Positions 43,989 to 54,358 of a DNA stretch of 64,000 bases are shown piece by piece (the first letter of the stretch is position 1; each line of letters opens with the position of its first letter). A model generated the notes under the pieces. That model searched no databases. It saw only the letters and a list, made by a program, of their open reading frames with translations, and was not told the DNA's origin. This DNA comes from an uncultured Bacteroidales bacterium (GTDB taxonomy: Bacteria; Bacteroidota; Bacteroidia; Bacteroidales; UBA932), in NCBI GenBank assembly GCA_944323345.1, contig CALUSC010000001.1, forward strand, positions 62,001 to 126,000, read 5' to 3'. Both the position numbers and the translations under genes were made by a program.

Positions 43989-45164
43989 ATGTATTTGATG
44001 AAAGAAAGCTGGCGCTGGTACGGGCCGAATGATCCTGTCAGCCTGAGTTTTATCAGGCAGGCCGGCGTCACTGACATAGTGCATGCCCTCCATCATATTC
44101 CGAACGGGGAAGTGTGGAGCGTGGATGAAATTCAGAAAAGACAGGCTCTGATCGCCGAGTCGGGGCTGACATGGAGCGTGGTGGAAAGTGTTCCTGTCCA
44201 TGAGCACATCAAGACTCAGACCGGTGATTTCCAGAAGTATATCGAGAATTACAAACAGTCGCTAAGGAATCTGGCCGCCTGCGGTATCAAGTGCGTCACG
44301 TACAATTTCATGCCTGTGCTCGACTGGACGAGGACGAATCTTTTTTATGAGATGGCTGACGGTTCGCGCGGCCTGCGTTTCGAAAAGGATGCCTTCATGG
44401 CTTTCGACCTGTACATTCTCAAGCGTCCTGCCGCCGAAAAAGAGTATACCGATGTCGAGAAGGCGCGTGCAAAGGCCCGTTTCGAGAAGATGGACGAGGC
44501 CGAGATCGAGCTGGTGACCAGAAATATGATTGCAGGTCTGCCTGGCAGCGAGGAGAGTTTCACTCTGGATCAGTTCCGCGAGGCTCTGGCGCGCTATGAC
44601 GGCGTGGATGCCGAGCAGCTCCGCGCAAACCTGATTTATTTCCTGAAGGAGATATGTCCTGTGGCCGATGAATGCGGCGTGGAGATGGTGATTCATCCTG
44701 ACGACCCGCCTTATCCGATTCTCGGCCTGCCGAGGATACTTTCGACTGCCGAGGATTTCCGCAAGCTCGTCGCCGCCGTTCCTAACGTTTCTAACGGTCT
44801 GTGCCTCTGCACCGGTTCTTTCGGTGTCCGTCCGGACAATGACATGGTTTCCATGATGTACGAGTTCGGAGACAGGGTGGGGTTCGTCCATCTGAGGAGC
44901 ACCAAGCGTGATGCCGATGGCAATTTCTACGAGGCTAATCATCTGGAGGGCGATGTGGATATGTACGGCATGATGAAGGCTTTGCTGGAGGTGCAGCAGC
45001 GCCGCCATGTTTCCATCCCTGTGCGTCCTGACCATGGGCACCAGATGTGCGACGACCTGAACCGCAAGAGCAATCCTGGCTATTCATATTACGGCAGGAT
45101 GCGCGGTATCGCCGAGCTCCGCGGCCTGCAGATGGGTATCGCCAAGAGCATGGGTCTGAAGTAA
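43989..45164 (+). CDS. uxuA: Mannonate dehydratase
   Basis: A 391-residue enzyme that converts D-mannonate to 2-keto-3-deoxygluconate. The family start [12 protein letters not shown] at 43998 is the more likely initiation; 43989 adds three residues. Conserved metal-site and active-site segments are visible: HHIPNGEVW near the start, [18 protein letters not shown] in the centre and VRPDHGHQM near the C-terminus. It follows the SDR gene by 72 nt and is probably cotranscribed from promoter D. The later steps (kdgK, kdgA) and uronate isomerase are not in the window. Confidence 0.95.
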   Translation: MYLMKESWRWYGPNDPVSLSFIRQAGVTDIVHALHHIPNGEVWSVDEIQKRQALIAESGLTWSVVESVPVHEHIKTQTGDFQKYIENYKQSLRNLAACGIKCVTYNFMPVLDWTRTNLFYEMADGSRGLRFEKDAFMAFDLYILKRPAAEKEYTDVEKARAKARFEKMDEAEIELVTRNMIAGLPGSEESFTLDQFREALARYDGVDAEQLRANLIYFLKEICPVADECGVEMVIHPDDPPYPILGLPRILSTAEDFRKLVAAVPNVSNGLCLCTGSFGVRPDNDMVSMMYEFGDRVGFVHLRSTKRDADGNFYEANHLEGDVDMYGMMKALLEVQQRRHVSIPVRPDHGHQMCDDLNRKSNPGYSYYGRMRGIAELRGLQMGIAKSMGLK

Positions 45165-45195
45165 TCCGCTGTTGCAGATACAATGATTCGGGCGG

Positions 45196-45231
45196 CTGTG
45201 CCAAAATGCTAAATTTTGGTGCAGTCTCTTT
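45196..45231 (+). terminator. Intrinsic terminator after uxuA
   Basis: A 12-bp stem with two G-T pairs (45196-45207 with 45213-45224), a 5-nt loop and a following TCTCTTT, 31 nt past the uxuA stop. Confidence 0.7.
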
Positions 45232-45305
45232 ATGTGTGTCATAATCGGACTAACACCGCATGACCCCGAAATCGGCCTTAGTCGCGCATCTTCGGATTAA
45301 TTTGC

Positions 45306-45313
45306 TATATTTG
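45306..45313 (+). promoter_or_regulatory. Probable -7 box of the bioA promoter
   Basis: TATATTTG matches the Bacteroidota -7 consensus, 45 nt before the chosen bioA start. No good -33 TTTG was found at the right distance, so the call is tentative. Confidence 0.45.
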
Positions 45314-45358
45314 GCGGGCGGAACAGAGACGAAAGGACTTGACAGAATTTATGACAGA

Positions 45359-46645
45359 ATGACGACAACGGCAGACAATTTCGACAGAGAACACCTCTGG
45401 CATCCATATACATCCACCACGAATCCATTGCCTGTCTATAAGGCAGACCGGGCCGAAGGATGTGAAATAATCCTTGAAGACGGGCGGCGCCTGATAGACG
45501 GAATGTCGTCCTGGTGGTGCGCCATCCACGGCTATAACCATCCGGTCCTGAACGCCGCGGCACAGGCCCAGCTGCAGAAAATGTCGCACGTGATGTTCGG
45601 CGGACTGACACACGGCCCCGCGATAGAACTCGGACGGCTGCTTCTGAAGATAGCCCCGCCTTCCATGAACAAGATTTTCTATGCCGACAGCGGTTCCGTG
45701 GCCGTGGAAGTAGCCATGAAGATGGCAGTCCAGTACCAGTATTCCACCGGGCATCCTGAAAAAACGAACTTCGTGACCATACGCCGCGGCTATCATGGCG
45801 ACACATGGAATGCAATGTCGGTCTGTGATCCCGTGACAGGAATGCACAGCCTTTTCGGAAGCGCCCTTCCGGTGCGTTTCTTCGTGCCATCCCCTTCGTC
45901 ACGCTTCGGCGGCGAGTGGAATTCGGAGGATATCAGACCTCTTCAGGAAATCCTCGAAACACATCATGGAGAAATCGCCGCGCTGATACTTGAGCCGATA
46001 GTCCAGGGCGCAGGCGGCATGTGGTTCTATCATCCCGAATACCTCCGGCAGGCTGCCAGACTGTGCCGCGAGTACGGAATACTCCTGATTTTCGATGAGA
46101 TAGCCACAGGTTTCGGCAGGACAGGGAAGCTTTTTGCATGGGAACATGCCGGCGTGGAGCCTGACATCATGTGCATAGGCAAGGCATTGACCGGAGGTTA
46201 CATGACCTTCTCCGCTGCCCTGGCCTCCGACAAGGTCGCGAACGGCATATCGGACAACTATCCCCACGCATTCATGCACGGACCTACATTCATGGGCAAC
46301 CCTCTCGCCTGCGCCGTTGCCAAGGCCTCCACAGAACTGCTTCTGAGCCAGGACTGGAAGGTGCGCATCCGCACAATAGAAGACCAGCTCCGTCATGAAT
46401 TGTCTCCTGCGGCGGCCTTCAAGTCTGTCAATGACGTGCGTGTGCTGGGTGCCATCGGCGTGATAGAAGTCAGGGAACCTGTGGATATGGCATTCATGCA
46501 GAGACGATTCGTCGAGGAAGGAGTATGGGTGAGGCCTTTCGGGCGCCTGGTCTATGTCATGCCGCCATACATAATCACTCCTGAGCAGCTTTCTCGTCTC
46601 ACGTCGGCCCTCGTGAAAATCGTCGGCGAACTTCAGGCGAAATAA
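45359..46645 (+). CDS. bioA: Adenosylmethionine-8-amino-7-oxononanoate aminotransferase
   Basis: A 428-residue class III PLP aminotransferase that makes 7,8-diaminopelargonate in biotin synthesis. The ATG at 45359 ([19 protein letters not shown]) is chosen because family members begin near [11 protein letters not shown] and a -7 box lies just upstream; the open frame back to 45260 is not needed. [12 protein letters not shown] and the PLP lysine Lys275 in IGKALTGG are characteristic, and [17 protein letters not shown] is the conserved C-terminal loop. bioD follows 12 nt later. Confidence 0.95.
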   Translation: MTTTADNFDREHLWHPYTSTTNPLPVYKADRAEGCEIILEDGRRLIDGMSSWWCAIHGYNHPVLNAAAQAQLQKMSHVMFGGLTHGPAIELGRLLLKIAPPSMNKIFYADSGSVAVEVAMKMAVQYQYSTGHPEKTNFVTIRRGYHGDTWNAMSVCDPVTGMHSLFGSALPVRFFVPSPSSRFGGEWNSEDIRPLQEILETHHGEIAALILEPIVQGAGGMWFYHPEYLRQAARLCREYGILLIFDEIATGFGRTGKLFAWEHAGVEPDIMCIGKALTGGYMTFSAALASDKVANGISDNYPHAFMHGPTFMGNPLACAVAKASTELLLSQDWKVRIRTIEDQLRHELSPAAAFKSVNDVRVLGAIGVIEVREPVDMAFMQRRFVEEGVWVRPFGRLVYVMPPYIITPEQLSRLTSALVKIVGELQAK

Positions 46646-46657
46646 TCTCGGAATGTT

Positions 46658-47308
46658 ATGAAAATGAATAATGTATATTTCGTGAGCGGCATAGATACCG
46701 GAATAGGGAAAAGCTATGCCACCGGCTATTTGGCCAAGCTTTGGAATGAAAGGGGAGTGAAGACCGTTACCCAGAAGCTCGTCCAGACAGGAAATGACGG
46801 GATATCGGAAGATATAGAACTTCACAGGCGTATCATGGGCTGCGGATTGCTTCCCGAAGACCATGAAGGACTGACCATGCCGGAAATTTTCAGCTATCCG
46901 TGTTCGCCGCATCTGGCTGCGGAAATAGACGGCAGGCCGATAGATTTAGGAAAGATAGAGAAGGCGACGGAAGAGCTTTCGCGGCGCTATGATGCTGTCC
47001 TGCTCGAAGGAGCCGGAGGCCTCATGGTGCCTCTGACGAGGCAATGCCTGACCATCGACTATGCCGCGGAACACGGTTATCCTCTGGTTTTCGTCACTTC
47101 AGGGCGTCTGGGAAGCATAAACCATCTCCTGCTCAGCCTGGAGGCAGTGCAGAGAAGGGGAATGAAACTCCATACCCTCGTATATAACATGTATCCCGCC
47201 GATGAAGACAAGATCATACAGCGGGATACCGAAAACTATGTGAGAGATTATCTGTCGGAAAACTGGCCGGAGACTGAATTTGTCACCCTTCCGCCGATTA
47301 TACCGTAG
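46658..47308 (+). CDS. bioD: Dethiobiotin synthetase
   Basis: A 216-residue ATP-dependent carboxylase that closes the ureido ring of dethiobiotin. The P-loop GIDTGIGKSYATG (residues about 10-22) and LVQTGNDG are visible, and LLEGAGGLMVPL is the family's second nucleotide-site motif. A start at 46658 or at the in-frame ATG 46664 is possible. It is in an operon with bioA; bioB, bioC and bioF are not nearby. It ends 2 nt before the convergent PepSY-like gene, with no terminator seen between them. Confidence 0.95.
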   Translation: MKMNNVYFVSGIDTGIGKSYATGYLAKLWNERGVKTVTQKLVQTGNDGISEDIELHRRIMGCGLLPEDHEGLTMPEIFSYPCSPHLAAEIDGRPIDLGKIEKATEELSRRYDAVLLEGAGGLMVPLTRQCLTIDYAAEHGYPLVFVTSGRLGSINHLLLSLEAVQRRGMKLHTLVYNMYPADEDKIIQRDTENYVRDYLSENWPETEFVTLPPIIP

Positions 47309-47310
47309 CG

Positions 47311-47739
47311 TCAGCGGATGAAATCCCCGTTATTGTTGAAGAAGAGCTTGTAACCTCCTGTAACGGTTATTTCATAACCTCCGAACTTCTTTTCAGCCTT
47401 GTAGGCTTTTGTCTGAGGATAATTTGCCGCAATGTAACCTGAAATCTTTTCAGGCAATACCCCGTCCGGAATCGTGGCGAAGTCGCAGTCTATCTCTGTC
47501 CATTCGCCTGCTTCATTGAACTCTATTTCAGTTCCGTCTGCCAGTTTGACATTGTACGTCCTGATCCCGTCATCGATTTCCTTTTCGGCATATTTTACCT
47601 TGATTCCGGGAAAATACCGGCTGATCAGGTCCTGTGCTGCTTCAGGGAGTTTGCTTTCCCTTATCCGGCTTTCTTCGCAGCTTCCGAGTACGAGGATGCA
47701 TGCGAACGATACAGCCAGAAGCGATAAAAACTTTTTCAT
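47311..47739 (-). CDS. PepSY-like (DUF2874) small lipoprotein
   Basis: A 142-residue lipoprotein with lipobox GSC (LVLGSC, near residue 20). Two tandem halves of about 55 residues (AAQDLISRYFPGIKVKYAEKE and ISGYIAANYPQTKAYKAEKK, each ending in a G.E..F/LFF strand) make the PepSY-like/BLIP-like fold common in Bacteroidota small secreted proteins. The function is unknown; inhibition or binding of a periplasmic enzyme has been proposed for the fold. A -7-like TACCTTTG reads toward it on the minus strand at 47770-47763. Confidence 0.8.
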   Translation of the reverse strand: MKKFLSLLAVSFACILVLGSCEESRIRESKLPEAAQDLISRYFPGIKVKYAEKEIDDGIRTYNVKLADGTEIEFNEAGEWTEIDCDFATIPDGVLPEKISGYIAANYPQTKAYKAEKKFGGYEITVTGGYKLFFNNNGDFIR

Positions 47740-47797
47740 GATTTTGGCGTTTAATGTTGGGTCAAAGGTATATTGTGAATCTGAAAGGAAAATGAAA

Positions 47798-49435
47798 TCA
47801 GCATCCGAGTGCGGACTTGATGTTTTCCATGCGGCGGGCGAACTCTTCCTTTCCGATCAGGGTCACGATGTCGGCGATTCCCAGACCGCTGGAAGCCCCG
47901 ACCAGAGCCAGTCTCAGGCAGTTCATTACCTTGCCCATCGGCCATTCGTTGCCCCGGATGTATTCTTCGAGCGGCCCTTCCAGAGATTCTTTCGTGAATT
48001 CTCCCTTGAAGTCATGTATGAAATCCGCTGTTTTCAATGCCAGGGAATAATTCTCCTCTTTCCAGAATTTCGCCGCGTCTTTCTCCACGTATGATACCGG
48101 AGCCGTGAACAGGTAGGACGCTATGTCCCAGAAATCAGCTACGAATGTCGCCCTTTCCTTTATCAGGGACACTATCCGGCGTACATAGTCGCGGGTGAAG
48201 ATGTGATTTGTGAAATCGGCTCCCTGCACGGTCACTTCCGCACCTGCAGTCAGTGCGCATTTGGCACATCCGACCACCTGCATTCCATGCTGCTCCAGCA
48301 CAGGAATGAAGAGGTCCGTCAGTTCGTCATCCGATTTCATGCGCAGATATTCCTTGTTGTACCACTTGGCCTTGTCTGGATTGAATCTCGCACCGGACTT
48401 GATGACACGCTCCAGTGAGAACGCTTCCGTCAGTTCATCCATGGTGAACAGCTCCCTGTCGTCTCCCGGATTCCATCCGAGCATGGCCAGCATGTTCACG
48501 AAAGCCTCAGGGAAATATCCGTCTTCTCGGTATCCTCTGGAAACTTCTCCTTCCGCATTCGTCCATTTCAGAGGAAATACCGGGAATCCGAGCCTGTCTC
48601 CGTCCCTCTTGCTCAGTTTGCCTTTCCCGTCCGGTTTCAGCAGCAGGGACAGATGGGCGAAACGCGGCTGGGTATCCTGCCATCCGAAAGCCTCGTAAAG
48701 CAGATAATGGAGCGGCAGCGACGGCAGCCATTCTTCTCCGCGGATTACTTCCGTAATCTCCATGAGATGGTCGTCCACGATATTAGCCAGATGGTAGGTA
48801 GGCAGTTCATCGGCCTTTTTCCATAATACCTTGTCATCGAGTGTGTCGGTGTTCACCTCGATATGCCCCCTGATGAGGTCATCCATCTTCACGACCCTGT
48901 TTTCAGGCATCATGAACCGTATGGTCCAGTCCGTGTGGGTTTCCAGCAAGGGCCGCCATTCGCTTTCCGGCATGGAAAGAGAGTTCCTCAGCGACTTGCG
49001 TGTGATGTGGTTGTAGATGAACGTCTGGCCGGCAGCTTCCATTTCAGCCCTTTTGGCGGCCAGTTCGTCAGCGGTGTCGAAAGCATAGTAGGCATATCCT
49101 TTCCCGACTAATTCTTCCGCATATTTCCTGTAGATACTGCGTCTCTGGGACTGTCTGTAAGGTGCATGCGGATGTTTTTCTGATACCGTTTCCACCACAT
49201 TGCCGGAGGCATCCACGCCTTCGTCAGGTATTATCCCGCACCAGTTCAGGGCTTCTATGATATATTTTTCGGCTCCGGGCACGAACCTGTGGGAGTCGGT
49301 ATCCTCGATTCTTATGATGAAGTCACCGCCGTGCTGTTTCGCATACAGATAGTTGTACAGTGCAGTCCTGACTCCGCCCATGTGGAGAGGCCCTGTCGGC
49401 GACGGCGCAAATCTTACTCTTGTCCTTCTGTCCAT
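47798..49435 (-). CDS. gltX: Glutamyl-tRNA synthetase
   Basis: A 545-residue class I synthetase. The ATG at 49435 (MDRRTRVRFAPSPTG) is preferred over a TTG six codons earlier. The HIGH-type motif is PSPTGPLHMGG and the KMSKS-type motif is KLSKRDG; FIIRIEDTD is the usual Glu-site segment. It charges tRNA-Glu. It follows ftsZ on the same strand after about 50 nt and may be read from the dcw transcript. The length is slightly above the usual 480-510. Confidence 0.95.
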   Translation of the reverse strand: MDRRTRVRFAPSPTGPLHMGGVRTALYNYLYAKQHGGDFIIRIEDTDSHRFVPGAEKYIIEALNWCGIIPDEGVDASGNVVETVSEKHPHAPYRQSQRRSIYRKYAEELVGKGYAYYAFDTADELAAKRAEMEAAGQTFIYNHITRKSLRNSLSMPESEWRPLLETHTDWTIRFMMPENRVVKMDDLIRGHIEVNTDTLDDKVLWKKADELPTYHLANIVDDHLMEITEVIRGEEWLPSLPLHYLLYEAFGWQDTQPRFAHLSLLLKPDGKGKLSKRDGDRLGFPVFPLKWTNAEGEVSRGYREDGYFPEAFVNMLAMLGWNPGDDRELFTMDELTEAFSLERVIKSGARFNPDKAKWYNKEYLRMKSDDELTDLFIPVLEQHGMQVVGCAKCALTAGAEVTVQGADFTNHIFTRDYVRRIVSLIKERATFVADFWDIASYLFTAPVSYVEKDAAKFWKEENYSLALKTADFIHDFKGEFTKESLEGPLEEYIRGNEWPMGKVMNCLRLALVGASSGLGIADIVTLIGKEEFARRMENIKSALGC

Positions 49436-49484
49436 AATCCTGTGTTTTTCCAAAATTCAGGCTGCAAAGATAGTGAATTTCACG

Positions 49485-50723
49485 TTAATTCTCCTTTCTG
49501 AGGGCCCTTCTTATCGCGGCTACCGATTCCAGGCTGCTGATGCTCTGCCCGTCCTTGACGATCAATACGGGCACTTCGCCTTCTTCGAAATGGAATTTGC
49601 GGACATTGCTGCTGTCATTGTAGCCGATTTTTATATTGGCCGGATTTTCGGCCAATTCGATACCGTTGGCTCTTGCGGCCTTGCGGTCGTAGACGAAATC
49701 ATTGTCTATCATGATGAGGTTTCCGAGATTGACATCGGTAATGGAACTCAGCATGTTCATCTTGAAGCCGGTAGCTATCACGGTGATGCTGATTTTGTCT
49801 CCGGTTTCCGGGTTCTCGTCGAATATGATGCCGCGCTTGAAATTATTGGCGTTGCCGGTGTATTCGTTGATTTTCGCGTTTATGGAATCGAGTTCTTTCA
49901 TGAACAGTCCCTTGTCGTTTTTCCCTACCGTAATGTTTATCAGTACGTTTTTCGCCGTCTTCAGGTCGAAGTCGTTCAGCAGCGGAGATTCGAGGGCTTC
50001 CCTTATGGCATCCTGTATCCTGTTCTCTCCAGTGCCGTGTCCGCATCCCATCAGAGCCATCCCGCTGTTTCTCATCATGGTGCTTACGTCCTGGAAATCC
50101 ACGTTAATATGTCCTGCGGTAGTGATGATTTCTATCACTCCGCGTACAGCCGTGGCCAGTACTTCGTCAGCTTTCGGGAAGGCATCCTGGATCAGCAGGT
50201 CACCGTAGTAGTCATACAGTTTTTCATTGTTGATTATCAGGAGGCTGTCTACGCATTTTTCCAGTTCGTGTATGCCGTCTATGGCTTTGGACAGCGATTC
50301 ATTCCCTTCGTTCAGGAACGGCAGGGTCACCACGGCGACAGTCAGTATGCCTTTCTTTTTCGCCATGTCGGCTATCACCGGTGCCGCGCCGGTACCTGTA
50401 CCTCCGCCCATCCCGGCAGTGATGAAGAGCATCTTGGTGCCGGATTCTATGATTGCCGAACTTATGGCTTCCTGAGCTTCGAGAGCCGCGTTCCTTCCCT
50501 TTACGGGATCGCATCCTGCGCCCAGTCCGGGACCGAGCTGCAGTTTGGACGGTACATTGCTTTTCTGCAGCGCCTGCGAATCGGTGTTGCATACTATGAA
50601 ATCGCAGCCCTGAATCTTCTGGTTGTACATGTAGGTCACTGCATTGCAGCCGCCTCCGCCCACTCCGATGACTTTGATTATCGAGTTCCCGGGTTTCCAG
50701 TCAGTAGGTAATATGTCGCTCAT
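49485..50723 (-). CDS. ftsZ: Cell division protein FtsZ
   Basis: A 412-residue tubulin-like GTPase that forms the Z ring. [10 protein letters not shown] (G1 region) and the tubulin signature [11 protein letters not shown] are intact, and the T7 loop N-x-D-x-x-D appears as NVDFQDV. The GTPase/activation core runs to about residue 320, followed by a linker of about 70 residues and a short basic tail ([11 protein letters not shown]), which may stand in for the canonical C-terminal peptide that binds FtsA. It is the last dcw gene, 18 nt after ftsA. Confidence 0.95.
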   Translation of the reverse strand: MSDILPTDWKPGNSIIKVIGVGGGGCNAVTYMYNQKIQGCDFIVCNTDSQALQKSNVPSKLQLGPGLGAGCDPVKGRNAALEAQEAISSAIIESGTKMLFITAGMGGGTGTGAAPVIADMAKKKGILTVAVVTLPFLNEGNESLSKAIDGIHELEKCVDSLLIINNEKLYDYYGDLLIQDAFPKADEVLATAVRGVIEIITTAGHINVDFQDVSTMMRNSGMALMGCGHGTGENRIQDAIREALESPLLNDFDLKTAKNVLINITVGKNDKGLFMKELDSINAKINEYTGNANNFKRGIIFDENPETGDKISITVIATGFKMNMLSSITDVNLGNLIMIDNDFVYDRKAARANGIELAENPANIKIGYNDSSNVRKFHFEEGEVPVLIVKDGQSISSLESVAAIRRALRKEN

Positions 50724-50741
50724 CTCTATTGTCCTTTATGG

Positions 50742-52187
50742 TTATACGTTGGTGTCTTCGTCGAACAGGGTCTTGTACATCTTGTTGAACCATGAGATTT
50801 TCTTTTCCTTTTTCTCTTTATGTTCGGCCTTTTTCGGTTTTTCCTTCTTTTCGACTTCGACTTCCTCTATTTCTCCTGGAGCGAAAATCTCAGGATCTCC
50901 GGCCTGCATTCCAGCCGTGTCCGATTCATGGTTTTCCGCTCTCCGGTCAGTTTCTCCGTCCCCGAGGGTTACCGTATCGCCTATGTGCACCGTGCTTTCC
51001 CCCTGTATGCAGTCTGTGATCTTGTCTGATTTGGCGGCCAGTACAAGTCCCAGGCAGACAGTGGCGTTCGTCTCGTGTATCTCATCGCATCCGATGGATG
51101 ATACAAGATGTCTCGGATATCCGTTTCTGACGCTGTATCCTGACAGCTCTTTTATGTAGTTCGCACAGTTGGTGAGGTTCGCTCCGCCCCCGGTGAGGAC
51201 TATTCCGTTCCGCAGATTGTCGGCGAAACCGCTCTGCTCTATTTCGTACAGTACGGCCTCCACTATTTCCTTTACGCGGTAAGTTATGATTTCAGACAGA
51301 TATTTCACAGGAAGCTGTTTGTTCGGCGTGGTATCGTTGCCGCTGTTTATCTGAATCACTTTTTCGCTCAGGTTCTGCAGCTTGTCAGGCATGCAGGCTC
51401 CGTAGGCCAGCTTGATGTTTTCCGCGAGATGGTCGGATATCATGCACTCGCTCTTTATGTCCGACGTTATCGACATGCCTCCGAACGGAATGGCTGCATA
51501 GTGCCTCATTATGCTGCCGTAATATATGGATACTGAAGTCGCGCCGCCTCCGAAATCTATCAGCGCCACACCGTTCTCCATTTCGGACTGCGTGAGTACT
51601 GCCTTGGCCAGGACATCAGGAGTGAAGTATTTTTTCGCTATGCCTATCTTGAGATTGTTGAACGCCACGTCGAGGGCATGCAGGGCGCTTTTCTTCCCGA
51701 TGAATACCTTGAAGTTCCCTTCCAGGATTTCGCTCGGCATCCCTACTATGTCATTTTCCACGAGCTGGAAATCTTCTCCGGTGGAAAACGACTGGGCTAC
51801 GGCCCCGAAGAGTTCTTCCGTTTTCGGATTGTCGAGCGGATAGCTGTCCAGGGCGGAAGTCTTGAGAATATTCACGTCTTCTTCCGTGATGCATTCCTCT
51901 GCATCGAGTTCCATCTTGGCCTGGCTTGTCACCTGGTGTACCTTGTACTTCGGCATGCCTACCACCACCTGCGTGATTTTTATGTTCAGTTCCTTTTCCG
52001 CATCCTCCACCAGTACGGACAGCGGTTTGGTTACTTGCATGGAGTTGAACACATAGCTGTTTCTGATGCCGGCTGAACGGATCTCCTTGTAATAAATCAC
52101 CTGGATATCATCTCCGTTGATCTTGGCAACAGCCAGGGCCACCTTGTACGACCCCAGGTCAATGGCAACAATATGTCTGTCTTCCAT
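50742..52187 (-). CDS. ftsA: Cell division protein FtsA
   Basis: A 481-residue actin-like protein that anchors FtsZ to the membrane. IVAIDLGSYKVALAVAK is the phosphate-1 motif, VALIDFGGGATSVSIYY phosphate 2, and VLTGGGANLTN the adenosine motif. A charged linker of Lys/Glu-rich residues (about 420-465) ends in an amphipathic helix (ISWFNKMYKTLF) that would bind the membrane. It starts 15 nt after ftsQ. Confidence 0.94.
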   Translation of the reverse strand: MEDRHIVAIDLGSYKVALAVAKINGDDIQVIYYKEIRSAGIRNSYVFNSMQVTKPLSVLVEDAEKELNIKITQVVVGMPKYKVHQVTSQAKMELDAEECITEEDVNILKTSALDSYPLDNPKTEELFGAVAQSFSTGEDFQLVENDIVGMPSEILEGNFKVFIGKKSALHALDVAFNNLKIGIAKKYFTPDVLAKAVLTQSEMENGVALIDFGGGATSVSIYYGSIMRHYAAIPFGGMSITSDIKSECMISDHLAENIKLAYGACMPDKLQNLSEKVIQINSGNDTTPNKQLPVKYLSEIITYRVKEIVEAVLYEIEQSGFADNLRNGIVLTGGGANLTNCANYIKELSGYSVRNGYPRHLVSSIGCDEIHETNATVCLGLVLAAKSDKITDCIQGESTVHIGDTVTLGDGETDRRAENHESDTAGMQAGDPEIFAPGEIEEVEVEKKEKPKKAEHKEKKEKKISWFNKMYKTLFDEDTNV

Positions 52188-52202
52188 AATATATTGAATT
52201 AC

Positions 52203-52988
52203 TTATTTGCAGATAATCTGTCCTTCATATCTCAGGTCCACGGTCCCGTAGCAGTCCTTTCCCTTCGCCGGGACAATGCCTGTGTAATAACAGTCCATAA
52301 GTGTGAATTTCTCCTTTATGGACACCGGTTTGCCGAAGATGAACTTTTCCCGTCCGTCTCTCGGTATCAGTATCAGGTCCCCGTTTTCCCTGACATGTAT
52401 CTGGACTATGTTTTCTTCCCATATCCTGTGCTCCAGCATGTAGTTTACGAGCTCCGTCATACGTCTCAGCCATTCTCCCTCCTTGCCGGAAACAGCTTTT
52501 CCTTTCTTTCCGTCGAGTCCGAGAGGTATCGCACCGTCTATCACCACCACATAACTGGCTCTGCCGGATTTCATCGGGAATATGTACCCGTTCCCGTCGG
52601 CGTAGAAGCTCGAATTGCCTTTCTGGAACCTCATTACAGGTTTCCTCTGTGTGACGGATATGTTCAGTTTCCCGTCTGTGGTGCAGTACGCCTCGCTTTT
52701 CAGGATGGCGCTCTGGGCGTCGAGTATGGTTTCTATTTTTTTCAGGTCCAGATCATTGACGGGTATCCCGTCAATATTGCCGTATTCGGCGACAATATAT
52801 TCCCTGATATCCCTTTCGGTGACGAAGCGGCTTTCGGTACTGTCCTTTACTGTGATGTCGAGGCTTTCGCACAGCGTCCCGTTCCTGGATGCCCTGGCGG
52901 TACCGTACGCTACCGCCAGGCAGACGAGTATGCCTGCCAGTACGCCTGCCCTGAGAATGGTCCTGATTATGTTTTCCGACGGGTTCAT
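52203..52988 (-). CDS. ftsQ: Cell division protein FtsQ/DivIB-like
   Basis: A 261-residue bitopic protein. One N-terminal TM (about residues 7-28, IIRTILRAGVLAGILVCLAV) is followed by a POTRA-type domain (DIREYIVAEYGNIDGIPVNDLD, LDAQSAILKSEAYCT) and a beta domain. It links the FtsI/FtsW complex to the divisome. Sequence conservation of FtsQ is low, so the call leans on the fold layout and the position between murC and ftsA. It overlaps murC by four nucleotides. Confidence 0.88.
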   Translation of the reverse strand: MNPSENIIRTILRAGVLAGILVCLAVAYGTARASRNGTLCESLDITVKDSTESRFVTERDIREYIVAEYGNIDGIPVNDLDLKKIETILDAQSAILKSEAYCTTDGKLNISVTQRKPVMRFQKGNSSFYADGNGYIFPMKSGRASYVVVIDGAIPLGLDGKKGKAVSGKEGEWLRRMTELVNYMLEHRIWEENIVQIHVRENGDLILIPRDGREKFIFGKPVSIKEKFTLMDCYYTGIVPAKGKDCYGTVDLRYEGQIICK

Positions 52989-54349
52989 TTTCCGTAACGT
53001 CTTTCCATCATTTCCGTTATCGCGTCAGTGTATCTGTCTATGTTTCCTGCGCCGAATGTGGCGAGAATGTCGATATCTTCTTTTTCAAGGGTGTCCATGA
53101 GTTCTTCCCTGCTGATAAGAATCTTGCCGGCATTCCGTACACGGTCGAAAATGATGTCCGAAGTGATGCCCGGTATAGGTTCTTCCCTTGCCGGATAAAT
53201 ATCCAGCAATATCAGTCTGTCCGCCTTGTCCAGAGCCGCGGCGAAATCCGCGGCAAAATCCCGTGTGCGCGTGTACAGGTGAGGCTGGAATACTGCAGTA
53301 AGCCTCCTGTCCGGGAATATGTCCCTGATGGAACTTACGGCTGCCGCTATTTCAGCCGGATGATGTGCATAATCGTCTATGTAAGCGTGTCCGGGCCTGT
53401 TGTAATGTATGTCGAATCTTCTTTTCACTCCGGAGAATGTGGCGAGAGCACCGCGTATCTTTTCAGGTGCCAGACCGTAGGTCAGGGCAATGGCCGCTGC
53501 CGCTATTCCGTTCTCCACGTTCACCCATCCCGGTACGCCCGACGTACAGTCTTCAATCAGTCCGTCGGGATATGCCAGGTCGAATCTGAAATATCCGCAC
53601 CCGTCTTTCCTGATGTTTTTGGCGTGGAAATCGGCTCTGACGTCATCGTATGCATAGGTCAGCACTGCAGCTCCGGTATCTCCGGCACCGATGTCGAGCC
53701 CGTATTTCTTTATTACGGTCCCGCTGACCTGGGATGCGAATGCCTTGAATGCATCCTTTACATGCGCCAGGTCGGAGTATATGTCCAGATGGTCGGCATC
53801 CATTGCCGTAATTACGGCGATTTCAGGGTGGAGCTGCAGGAAAGAGCGGTCGAATTCATCGGCTTCCGCGACCACCACGTCATTTGCGGATGTCAGAAGA
53901 TTGCTGCCGTAATTTTTCGATATTCCTCCCAGGAATGCCGAGCAGCCTTCTCCGCTGCTTTCGAAAATATGCGCGAGCAGAGTGCTTGTCGTCGTTTTCC
54001 CGTGTGTCCCGGCTACGGCCAGGCATCTCTGCCCCTGTGTGATTTCTCCCAGGATGCGTGACCTTTTCAGAACCTTGTATCCGTGCTCCATGACATACCG
54101 GAGTTCTCCCATGTCATGCGGGATGGCCGGGGTGTAGATGACAAGTGTGCCGGCTGCGTCTCCGGGAATCATGCTTGGGTCGTCGTCATAATGTACGGCT
54201 ATCCCTTCCGCTTCCAGCTCGCCGGTAAGCTCGGACGGCGTCCTGTCATATCCGGATACGTTGTATCCCTTGAACTTGAAGTATCTGGCTATGGCGCTCA
54301 TGCCTATCCCGCCGATACCTATGAAATATATGTCGGTGTATTTTCCCAT
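52985..54349 (-). CDS. murC: UDP-N-acetylmuramate--L-alanine ligase
   Basis: A 454-residue Mur ligase that adds L-Ala to UDP-MurNAc. IGIGGIGMSAIARYF is the N-terminal UDP-binding motif, GTHGKTTTS the P-loop, and DDYAHHP the characteristic MurC motif. The three-domain layout and length are normal. It lies 9 nt after murG and overlaps ftsQ. Confidence 0.96.
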   Translation of the reverse strand: MGKYTDIYFIGIGGIGMSAIARYFKFKGYNVSGYDRTPSELTGELEAEGIAVHYDDDPSMIPGDAAGTLVIYTPAIPHDMGELRYVMEHGYKVLKRSRILGEITQGQRCLAVAGTHGKTTTSTLLAHIFESSGEGCSAFLGGISKNYGSNLLTSANDVVVAEADEFDRSFLQLHPEIAVITAMDADHLDIYSDLAHVKDAFKAFASQVSGTVIKKYGLDIGAGDTGAAVLTYAYDDVRADFHAKNIRKDGCGYFRFDLAYPDGLIEDCTSGVPGWVNVENGIAAAAIALTYGLAPEKIRGALATFSGVKRRFDIHYNRPGHAYIDDYAHHPAEIAAAVSSIRDIFPDRRLTAVFQPHLYTRTRDFAADFAAALDKADRLILLDIYPAREEPIPGITSDIIFDRVRNAGKILISREELMDTLEKEDIDILATFGAGNIDRYTDAITEMMERRYGK

Positions 54350-54358
54350 TTCCTGATT

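Noticed and set aside
45260..45358. 33-codon N-terminal extension of bioA
   Set aside because: It includes the probable -7 box, and family members start near the ATG at 45359.
49353..50711. 452-codon open frame antisense to ftsZ
   Set aside because: No recognisable domain. It is a codon-composition shadow of ftsZ, which has all its GTPase motifs on the minus strand.
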